Shown here: positions 11,241-16,757 of the stretch, piece by piece
Numbering within the stretch: position 1 is the first letter of the stretch
Layout of the letters: each line of letters opens with the position of its first letter
From: Geobacter sp.
GTDB lineage: Bacteria > Desulfobacterota > Desulfuromonadia > Geobacterales > Geobacteraceae
Reading direction: 5' to 3'
Assembly: GCA_003499925.1 (NCBI GenBank)
Contig: DNRQ01000211.1
Coordinates: 19,380-42,924 of the forward strand
Length of the DNA: 23,545 bases
Position numbers and translations under genes: made by a program
Notes under the pieces: model-generated
The model's input: the letters and a program-made list of their open reading frames with translations, nothing else
The model's database searches: none
Told to the model about the DNA's origin: nothing

Positions 11241-12298
11241 GCGGGACGGGTGGACCATTGAATGCCTCCTCCAAATGGCCGCTACGCCTTACCGGCGCCT
11301 ATGGGACAATGCTCTTTGCAGTAACGGTATTGAACTGGCTGGGTGCGGATCATCTCTGGCCCGGTGCCTTGAATCTCTATCTCCCCCAGATAATGTGGGC
11401 GCTCCCCGGGCTGTTTCTGGCTCTTTTCTTCTTCAAGGTCGATCGTCGCCGGATCTGGCTCCCTTTGCTCTGTGTGCTGTGGGTACTTGGTCCCATTATG
11501 GGGTTCTGCTGGTCGCTACCTGCGGCTAAGCCCGCGTCAGGCAGTTTGGCCGTGCGGGTCATGACCTGGAACATCAAGTACGGCAGCTACCGGATTGCGC
11601 CGCTCATCGAGGAGATTGCCCGCCGGGACCCCGACGTCGTCTTCCTTCAGGACGCGACAGGCTCCATGAAGGGGCCGCTTGGGGATTACTTCAAAAACTG
11701 GCAGGTCCGCAGCTACGGGCAGTACGTAATCGCGAGCAGATTTCCCCTATCCCAAGCGGAGGTAGGTGAGCTTCCCACTTCAAGCGATAAGCAAGAATGC
11801 TTCCTGAGATGCCAGATGCGCATCGGCACTGCGGTGGTTGCCCTTTACAACCTTCACCTCAAGACCCCCAGACGGAGTCTCAACGCGTTCAGGACCGCGA
11901 GAAGGCAACCCTGGTACCTTCCCGAAGCCATCGACTACTTCAATGCAAACGTGAGACTCCGCCAGCTCCAGGCCATGTCGATGCTGGAATTCCTAAGCGA
12001 GGAGCATGGACCGGTGATCGTAGCCGGCGACCTGAATGCCCCCGATGCATCTACGGTCTGTGCGACCCTAAGAGATGCAGGGTTGCACGACGCCTTTGCC
12101 GAGAGCGGGGCAGGCTATGGTTTCACCTATGGGCATTTCCTGTTCAAGAACAGGCTCCCTTGGCTCCGGGCCTCCTGGATGCGGATCGACCACATCATGG
12201 TGAATTCGTGGTTCGTGGCACGGCGCTGTTGGGCCGGCAGCGGCAAGGCTTCCGACCACCGTCCCGTGATCGCCGACCTGGTGCTGAAATACCCCTAG
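11237..12298 (+). CDS. Membrane-anchored endonuclease/exonuclease/phosphatase (EEP) family protein
   Basis: 353 residues with a hydrophobic N-terminal third holding about three membrane segments (roughly 19-37, 48-67 and 73-93), followed by a complete EEP hydrolase domain. Domain motifs: TWNIKYG (110-116), FLQDA (136-140), NLHLKTP (205-211), AGDLNAPD (263-270), RIDHI (316-320) and SDHRPV (339-344). These carry the Asn, Asp and His residues expected of the Mg-dependent phosphodiesterase fold. The metal-binding Glu usual after LQ is Asp139 here. Three helices would place the catalytic domain outside the cytoplasm, so a lipid, sugar-phosphate or extracellular nucleic-acid substrate is possible. 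The start codon overlaps the deacetylase stop, and AGGA lies nine bases upstream. The family is firm; the substrate is unknown. Confidence 0.87.
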   Translation: MSGTGGPLNASSKWPLRLTGAYGTMLFAVTVLNWLGADHLWPGALNLYLPQIMWALPGLFLALFFFKVDRRRIWLPLLCVLWVLGPIMGFCWSLPAAKPASGSLAVRVMTWNIKYGSYRIAPLIEEIARRDPDVVFLQDATGSMKGPLGDYFKNWQVRSYGQYVIASRFPLSQAEVGELPTSSDKQECFLRCQMRIGTAVVALYNLHLKTPRRSLNAFRTARRQPWYLPEAIDYFNANVRLRQLQAMSMLEFLSEEHGPVIVAGDLNAPDASTVCATLRDAGLHDAFAESGAGYGFTYGHFLFKNRLPWLRASWMRIDHIMVNSWFVARRCWAGSGKASDHRPVIADLVLKYP

Positions 12299-12338
12299 CA
12301 GTTGCAGCAAGATACCGTCAGAAAGTTGCAGTCGTAGT

Positions 12339-12396
12339 CGTAGGGTGGGCCGTGCCCACCGGCCGACCATGATCGGTGGGCACGGCCCACCCTACG
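12339..12396. repeat. Perfect 23-bp inverted repeat, GTAGGGTGGGC family, copy 1
   Basis: The left arm 12339-12361 and right arm 12374-12396 are perfect reverse complements. They begin CGTAGGGTGGGC and surround a 12-base centre. The same arm sequence recurs at 12431-12453 (single arm) and at 16689-16746 (complete element), so this is a dispersed family. It may also act as a transcription barrier after the EEP gene. Confidence 0.9.
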
Positions 12397-12430
12397 GTGA
12401 CGGATTGGGCTTTTGTATACAATTTGCAGC

Positions 12431-12453
12431 CGTAGGGTGGGCCGAGCCCACCG
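12431..12453. repeat. Single arm of the GTAGGGTGGGC repeat family
   Basis: CGTAGGGTGGGCCGAGCCCACCG differs by one base from the left arm at 12339-12361 but has no partner arm downstream. It is an internally palindromic half element, probably a decayed or recombined copy. Confidence 0.7.
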
Positions 12454-12462
12454 GGGGACGCT

Positions 12463-12523
12463 GGGCGAACACAAGGTTCGCCCCTGCGACGGGAAGCGTT
12501 GGGGCGAATCTTGTATTCGCCCC
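12463..12523. repeat. Inverted pair of GGGCGAA-ACAAG-TTCGCCC modules
   Basis: Module one (12463-12484) is GGGCGAACACAAGGTTCGCCCC-like and is itself a small hairpin. Module two (12501-12523) is the same sequence type in opposite orientation, with a CTTGT centre and ATTCGCCCC arm. The pair forms a palindrome of palindromes, a layout typical of REP/BIME-like or very small non-autonomous elements. Confidence 0.75.
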
Positions 12524-12690
12524 CCTTCGCCCCCCTCCTCGTATACTATTTGCAGTTTTGCTTCGAGCATGTTAGCTTTCGGTTGAACTTTTCCAATGAT
12601 GACCTCCCGGTCACCCCTGCTGCCATCTCGATCGGGGACTCGACCAAGCCCTCGATCGGATTACGCGGTACAAAAATGGAGCAAATCAAC

Positions 12691-13899
12691 ATGGTGATTC
12701 TGACACTGAACTGCCGGAGGTTCTCCGTGCAGTACCAACTTTTCGACTGGGGCCTGCAGGTCGCGCTGGCGAGCGGGACGGTGGAGCGGGTCGCCATCGG
12801 GGACTCCTTCGTCACCCACAAAGTTCCCGGCAGGGCGCCGCAGCACCGGGACGGCGAGTGCGCCGACCACAAGGATGCACTGAAGCTGATCCTCGCCGCG
12901 CTGACGGACCCAAAGATCGGCGTGGCGGCGGACACCGGCTACATCCGTGCGGTCGGGCACCGGGTGGCGCACGGCGGCGAAAAATTCACCCGATCGGTGT
13001 TGATCGACGAGCAGGTGACAGCCGCCATCAAGGAGACGGCGATACTCGCCCCGCTGCACAACAACCCGAATCTGGCGGGGATCCATGGCGCGCAGGCATT
13101 GCTGCCGGGAATACCGCAGGTCGCCATTTTCGACACCGCCTTCCACCAGACCATGCCGGAAGCTGCCTACATCTACCCGCTTCCCTACGACTGGTACCTG
13201 AATCACGGGATCCGGCGCTACGGCTTCCACGGGCAGTCCCACCTGTACGCATCCAGAAGGGGAGCCGCTCTGGCAGGGGCCGCGCCGGAGCGCTGCAACA
13301 TGGTCACCGTGCATACCGGAGACGGCGTCTCGCTCTGCGCGCTGCGTAACGGCGTGTCGGTCGACACCAGCATGGGGCTTACCCCGCTCGAAGGGGTGAT
13401 GATGGGGAACCGCTGCGGCGACATAGACTCGGGGATCACCCCTTTCATGATGAACCAGGCCGGTATTTCAGCGAGCGAGCTGGACCTGATACTGAATCAG
13501 AAGAGCGGGGTGACGGGAATCGTGGGGCGGCTGGTGACGCGCCGGACCCTGGTTGACGAGGCAAGGGACGGGGACGAGCGCTGCCGTCTGGCGCTCGACA
13601 TGGAGTCCTACCGGCTCCGGAAATACCTGGGCGGCTATCTGGCCGTGATCGGCAAGCCGGACGCCATCGTTTTCACCTACAGCGAAGGGTGGCACGACTG
13701 GCCGATCAGGGGGCTGGCGCTCCAGGATATGGAGATGTTCGGCATCAGGATCGACCCCGAAAGGGACCGCGAGGCGCTTCTTGGCGGCAGGGAGATGCTG
13801 ATCAGCGCCGACGACTCGCCGGTGAAGGTCTTCGTGATCCCGTCGGGCGAGGACCTGGTGCTGAACGAGGACGTCGCCTCGATCCTGGGGTGGAATTGA
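12691..13899 (+). CDS. Acetate kinase family protein with degenerate nucleotide-binding motifs
   Basis: 402 residues that align along their whole length with acetate/propionate kinases (AckA), which interconvert acetate + ATP and acetyl phosphate + ADP. Residue numbers match the Methanosarcina thermophila enzyme as I remember it. Retained: Asn7, Arg91 (GHRVAHGG), His123 (PLHN), Asp148 (FDTAFHQTMP), His180 (YGFHGQSH), His208 and Arg241 (NRCGDID). Changed: the N-terminal loop NCGSSS reads NCRRFS. HLGNG reads HTGDG (Asn211 to Asp). The adenosine loop GIGEN at 331-335 reads SEGWH, and TNEE reads SGED. ATP binding is therefore doubtful although the frame is intact. I start at the ATG at 12691, which has GGAG nine bases upstream and fits the family start; an ATG at 12676 is possible. 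It may be a kinase with altered phosphate donor, or a non-catalytic acetyl-phosphate sensor. Confidence 0.85.
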   Translation: MVILTLNCRRFSVQYQLFDWGLQVALASGTVERVAIGDSFVTHKVPGRAPQHRDGECADHKDALKLILAALTDPKIGVAADTGYIRAVGHRVAHGGEKFTRSVLIDEQVTAAIKETAILAPLHNNPNLAGIHGAQALLPGIPQVAIFDTAFHQTMPEAAYIYPLPYDWYLNHGIRRYGFHGQSHLYASRRGAALAGAAPERCNMVTVHTGDGVSLCALRNGVSVDTSMGLTPLEGVMMGNRCGDIDSGITPFMMNQAGISASELDLILNQKSGVTGIVGRLVTRRTLVDEARDGDERCRLALDMESYRLRKYLGGYLAVIGKPDAIVFTYSEGWHDWPIRGLALQDMEMFGIRIDPERDREALLGGREMLISADDSPVKVFVIPSGEDLVLNEDVASILGWN

Positions 13900-13943
13900 T
13901 TCTACCTTGTCACATTGCCAACTTTTCCCCATCCCCACCCCAA

Positions 13944-13980
13944 CCCTCCCCTTGAAGGCCTTGAAGGGGAGGGAGTTTTA
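13944..13980 (+). terminator. Possible terminator after the acetate kinase paralogue
   Basis: CCCTCCCCTT (13944-13953) and AAGGGGAGGG (13964-13973) form a perfect 10-bp stem with a 10-base loop, followed by AGTTTTA. The T-run is short. The sequence also resembles a dispersed intergenic repeat type, so termination is plausible but not certain. Confidence 0.5.
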
Positions 13981-14089
13981 TCGGCGGAAGGTTAACACTC
14001 TGAGTAAGTTCACCCTTTATCCTCCACGTCCCCTCCCCTCCAAGGGGCACTGCCATTAAGTTAAGCGGTGCTGATCAGGACCGGGAATG

Positions 14090-14125
14090 AAAAAAGGCCC
14101 GCCCCGGCTATGGGGCGGGCCTTTC
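14090..14125 (-). terminator. Strong rho-independent terminator of metX
   Basis: GGCCCGCCCC (14096-14105) and GGGGCGGGCC (14112-14121) form a perfect 10-bp GC stem with a six-base loop. On the minus strand the stem is followed by six T residues (complement of 14090-14095). It ends the metX transcript about 70 bp after the stop codon and may also stop plus-strand transcripts. Confidence 0.88.
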
Positions 14126-14192
14126 AGTTTCTGTAGGCGTAGCTCGGAGATACGGATCTACGCCAATAGGGGATGCGGGGGAGCGTAAAGTC

Positions 14193-15296
14193 CTAGCTCC
14201 CCGCCCGGTCCAGGAACGACTGCACCATAGGGGCGAAGGTCTCGTGCTCCAGAAGGAACGCGTCATGTCCGTATGACGAGGTGATCAGGTGGTACTCGAC
14301 CGGCTTGCCGAGCCTCTTCAGGGATGCCACCATCTCTTCGGTCTGGGCCGGCGGATAGAGCCAGTCGGAGGTGAAGGCGAAAAACTGGATCTTTGCGCTC
14401 ACCGGCGCGAACGCCTCGTCCATGGATTCGCTCCCCGAGGCGACGTCGTAGAGGTCCAGCGCCTTGGCAAGATAAAGAAAGGAGTTGGCGTCGAAGCGGT
14501 CCACGAAGTTGTAGCCGTTGTAGTTCAGGTACCTCTCCACCTCGAACTGGCCGAAGAAGTCGAACTGGCCGTCACGGGCCGAAAAACGGCGGTCGAATTT
14601 GGCCGTCATCGATTCGTCGGAGAGAAAGGTGATGTGACCGATGCCGCGGGCCAGGGCCAGTCCGTCCTTGGGATTCTTCCGGTACTCCCCCTTTTTCCAG
14701 GTGGGATCGTTGAAGATGGCCCAGCGGGCCACGGCGTTGAGCGAGATCGCCTGGGCCGAGGGACGCGGCGTGGTGGCGAGCACGATGGCCGAGGCGACAC
14801 GGTCGGGAAGCTGGGTGGCCCATTCCAGCGCCTGCATCCCCCCCATGCTCCCTCCGAGAACGCAGAAGAGCTTTTCGATGCCGAGCCGGTCCATGAGCAG
14901 CTCCTGAGCCCTGACCATGTCCCGCACCGTGATGACGGGGAAGGCGAGGTTGTAGCGCTTTCCGGTCTTGGGATTGATCGAGGTGGGACCGGTCGAGCCG
15001 AAGCAGGAGCCGATCACGTTGGTGCAGATCACGAAGTAGCGATCCGTGTCCAGGAGACAGCCGGGACCGACGATTTCGTCCCACCAGCCGCCCCTCTTCT
15101 CGTCAAGGGTGTGCCGGCCGGCGAGATGGGCGCTTCCGGTCCAGGCATGGGCGACCAGGATGGCGTTCGAGCGTGCCTGGTTCAGGGTGCCGTAGGTCTC
15201 GTAGGCGATATCGATCGGCCCCAGGATGCGGCCGCTCTCCAGGCGCAGTTCGGTGTCGAACCTGGCGATCTGTTCTGTAACTATGCCGTAGGACAT
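14193..15296 (-). CDS. metX: Homoserine O-acetyltransferase
   Basis: MetX transfers an acyl group, normally acetyl, from its CoA thioester to homoserine and so activates it for methionine synthesis by sulfhydrylation. The 367-residue alpha/beta-hydrolase-fold protein shows the nucleophile Ser150 in LGGSMGGMQALEW. It also has family motifs NVIGSCFGSTGP (93-104) and NPKTGKRYNLAFP (108-120), the acid Asp311 in FTSDWLYPP, and His344 in SSYGHDAFLLE. MetX members can use acetyl- or succinyl-CoA; I cannot decide this from the residues with certainty. The frame is open to 15395, but that extension reads into the riboswitch terminator, so I use the ATG at 15296, preceded by GAGAGAG. Expression is controlled by the SAM-I riboswitch at 15401-15506. 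A strong terminator follows, making it a single-gene unit. Confidence 0.95.
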   Translation of the reverse strand: MSYGIVTEQIARFDTELRLESGRILGPIDIAYETYGTLNQARSNAILVAHAWTGSAHLAGRHTLDEKRGGWWDEIVGPGCLLDTDRYFVICTNVIGSCFGSTGPTSINPKTGKRYNLAFPVITVRDMVRAQELLMDRLGIEKLFCVLGGSMGGMQALEWATQLPDRVASAIVLATTPRPSAQAISLNAVARWAIFNDPTWKKGEYRKNPKDGLALARGIGHITFLSDESMTAKFDRRFSARDGQFDFFGQFEVERYLNYNGYNFVDRFDANSFLYLAKALDLYDVASGSESMDEAFAPVSAKIQFFAFTSDWLYPPAQTEEMVASLKRLGKPVEYHLITSSYGHDAFLLEHETFAPMVQSFLDRAGS

Positions 15297-15340
15297 GTCT
15301 CTCTCGTTATCGGTGCAGCCCGGATATCGTCCCCGGACGC

Positions 15341-15376
15341 AAAAAAAGCCCCGTCTCGGATAATGAGAAGGGGCTT
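15341..15376 (-). terminator. Riboswitch expression-platform terminator upstream of metX
   Basis: On the minus strand GCCCCTTCTC and GAGACGGGGC pair (nine of ten positions) around a short ATTATCC loop and are followed by seven T residues. The 5' strand (CTTCTCAT) is complementary to the 3' strand of the aptamer P1 stem (ATGAGAAAG region). This gives the mutually exclusive antiterminator expected of a SAM-I OFF switch. Confidence 0.88.
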
Positions 15377-15400
15377 TTTGGGTGTCAGTGGTCAAAGCGC

Positions 15401-15506
15401 CTTTCTCATCTTCGCCTTTCGGCAGGATTTAGCACCTGGCGCCCTTTGCAGGGCCGGTTGCTGTGGTTTCGCAGGGCCTTTCCCTCCACCACTCTAGATA
15501 AGCAGG
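15401..15506 (-). promoter_or_regulatory. SAM-I (S-box) riboswitch aptamer controlling metX
   Basis: Read on the minus strand, the element begins with CTTATC (P1, 15497-15502). Next come AGAGTGGTGGAGGGA (15481-15495), a GGCCCTGCGAAACC segment, CAGCAACC (around 15456-15465), CCAGGTGCTAAATCCTGCC (15421-15439) and the closing GATGAG (15405-15410). These are the conserved blocks of the SAM-I class in the right order and spacing. Binding of S-adenosylmethionine should stabilise P1, free the terminator at 15341-15376 and switch metX off. Confidence 0.95.
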
Positions 15507-15528
15507 TCTTTCTATTCAATTTTGGTGA

Positions 15529-15557
15529 AGGATAAGGGAGCCGCTCCGTTTTGTCAA
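15529..15557 (-). promoter_or_regulatory. Predicted sigma-70 promoter of the metX riboswitch transcript
   Basis: On the minus strand a perfect -35 box TTGACA (15552-15557), a 17-base spacer and TATCCT (15529-15534). Transcription would start about 20 bases before the riboswitch P1 stem, which is the expected geometry. It sits 25 bp after the stop of the small membrane protein gene, so metX need not depend on the upstream operon. Confidence 0.7.
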
Positions 15558-15582
15558 CGGCAAACTGAGCCAGCCATTTCGC

Positions 15583-15753
15583 CTAGAGATCACGGCGGTA
15601 CTTGACCAGCAGGTAGATGCAGACCATCCCTGCTCCTCCCATGAGAAGGTCCCGGAGCCAGGGGACCGGGTTCCCCAGACCCGACTGGATGAGGGGGTCG
15701 AGAAGCGCGCCGGTAAGGAGGCTCGCACCGACCCAGGAAAGGAGCTTCTTCAT
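15583..15753 (-). CDS. Small two-helix membrane protein of unknown function
   Basis: A 56-residue frame starting MKKLLSWVGASLLTGALL and ending KYRRDL. Two hydrophobic stretches (about 4-22 and 33-52) are joined by a Gly/Pro-containing turn. The basic C-terminus (KYRR) suggests that both ends face the cytoplasm. Its ATG overlaps the stop of the upstream reductase gene as ATGA, which strongly suggests translational coupling and is the main reason to believe it is real. I recognise no family. It could be a helper of the reductase operon or an unrelated small membrane protein. Confidence 0.68.
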   Translation of the reverse strand: MKKLLSWVGASLLTGALLDPLIQSGLGNPVPWLRDLLMGGAGMVCIYLLVKYRRDL

Positions 15754-16613
15754 GAGGCGATGGCGCGGAACACGGCGCAGAAGTCCTGGTCGGAGAGGCC
15801 CAGCGCCTTTGCCCTCTTGAAGCTCTCGTTGGCGGCTGCAGCGGTGAAGAGCGGCTGTCCCAGCGAGTCGCCGAGGGCGACGGCGAGGCGGAGGTCCTTT
15901 TGCATGTGCTTCAAGGGAAAGGCCGGGTTGAATGCCCCCTGTGCAATCTGCGCCCCCTTCATCTTGAACATCGGGTTCGCGATGGCCCCCGCGTCTATCA
16001 CGTCGAGCAGGTCCGCGCTGGAGAGGCCGGCCTTGTCCGCCAGCGCCAGAGCCTCGCAAAAGATCGTCATCATGCCGCCCATCGTCATGTTGACGATCAG
16101 CTTCATCTGCGCCCCTCGGCCGACTTCTCCCAGATACAGGCTCTTTTTCCCCATCTTCTCGAAACAGGGGAGCGCCAGGTCGAAGAGCGCGCGGTCGCCG
16201 GCGGCAAGAATGATAAGCGTGCCGTCCTCCGCCGGTTTCCTGCTTCCCGAGACGGGAGCCTCCAGGAACCTTCCTCCCTTGTCGGAGATCGCCGCGCCGA
16301 TCTCGCCGGACGTGGCGGCGTCGACGGTAGACATGTCTACGTAGCCCCTCCCTGCGCCGATTCCCTCCAGCGCGCCGTCAGCTCCGAAGCAGACGGCATG
16401 TGCCGCAGCCGGGTCTGCCAGGATCGCGAAGGTGATGGCGCAGGACGAGGTGACCTCGGCCGGCGTTGCCGCGACCCCGGCCCCGACTGCCGCGAGCTCG
16501 GCGCATTTATCCTGCGAGCGGTTCCAGACGGTGACCTTGAAGCCCGCCTTGAGCAGGTTTTTGGCCATGGCGCTGCCCATGATGCCGAGTCCCAAGAATC
16601 CGATTGTTTGCAT
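15750..16613 (-). CDS. NAD(P)-dependent beta-hydroxyacid dehydrogenase (succinic semialdehyde/glyoxylate reductase type)
   Basis: A 287-residue member of the 3-hydroxyisobutyrate dehydrogenase family. The Rossmann motif GLGIMGSAMAKNL is at 8-20. WNRS (30-33) follows the second strand, and an Arg-Ser there normally indicates NADPH rather than NADH. The substrate-binding motif APVSGSRKPAEDGTL is at 119-133. Catalytic Lys171 lies in GAQMKLIVNMTMGG with Asn175, and Asp240 is in KHMQKDLRLA. It resembles the Geobacter enzymes described as succinic semialdehyde reductases that also reduce glyoxylate, so reduction of a short semialdehyde is the best guess. The ATG at 16613 has GGAGG seven bases upstream. 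The stop overlaps the start of a small membrane protein gene. Family certain; preferred substrate inferred. Confidence 0.92.
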   Translation of the reverse strand: MQTIGFLGLGIMGSAMAKNLLKAGFKVTVWNRSQDKCAELAAVGAGVAATPAEVTSSCAITFAILADPAAAHAVCFGADGALEGIGAGRGYVDMSTVDAATSGEIGAAISDKGGRFLEAPVSGSRKPAEDGTLIILAAGDRALFDLALPCFEKMGKKSLYLGEVGRGAQMKLIVNMTMGGMMTIFCEALALADKAGLSSADLLDVIDAGAIANPMFKMKGAQIAQGAFNPAFPLKHMQKDLRLAVALGDSLGQPLFTAAAANESFKRAKALGLSDQDFCAVFRAIAS

Positions 16614-16688
16614 GATGACCTCCTAAGGCATTGGTATGAAAAGCTGAAAAAAGTGAAAAATTGCACAGACAGTTAAGGGAAATAAGAG

Positions 16689-16746
16689 GTAGGGTGGGCC
16701 CTGCCCACCAGAACCGCATCCTGATGGTGGGCAGGGCCCACCCTAC
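16689..16746. repeat. Perfect 22-bp inverted repeat, GTAGGGTGGGC family, copy 2
   Basis: Arms 16689-16710 and 16725-16746 are perfect reverse complements beginning GTAGGGTGGGC, with a 14-base centre. The arms differ from those at 12339-12396 at only two positions, while the centre is unrelated. It lies between the pabBC stop and the reductase gene, where the hairpin could also end the pabBC transcript. Confidence 0.9.
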
Positions 16747-16757
16747 AATCCTTGCAA

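Larger units (their letters stand above)
12414..12555. repeat. Near-identical 16-bp direct repeats flanking a repeat cluster
   Basis: TGTATACAATTTGCAG near 12414-12429 and CGTATACTATTTGCAG near 12540-12555 differ at two positions and flank the half-copy palindrome and the two GGGCGAA modules. They could mark the boundaries of an inserted or duplicated segment. Confidence 0.5.
12299..12690. other. Repeat-rich intergenic region
   Basis: About 390 bp between the EEP gene and the acetate-kinase paralogue without a credible gene. It holds a complete GTAGGGTGGGC palindrome, a second half copy, two inverted GGGCGAA modules and a 16-bp direct repeat (each listed). The stretch 12560-12690 is ordinary-looking sequence. 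The frame of the downstream gene runs through part of it, but the family alignment starts only at 12691. Confidence 0.7.

Noticed and set aside
12339..12530. CRISPR array in the repeat cluster upstream of the acetate kinase paralogue
   Set aside because: The repeats are palindromic, irregularly spaced, of different families and in both orientations; there is no regular spacer pattern and no cas gene.
12499..12690. N-terminal extension of the acetate kinase paralogue upstream of 12691
   Set aside because: The residues derive from the repeat cluster and do not fit the family, whose conserved first strand begins at the chosen ATG.
15297..15395. Longer MetX N-terminus beginning at 15395
   Set aside because: The extra residues are translated from the riboswitch terminator and its T-run, so they are not expected to be coding.
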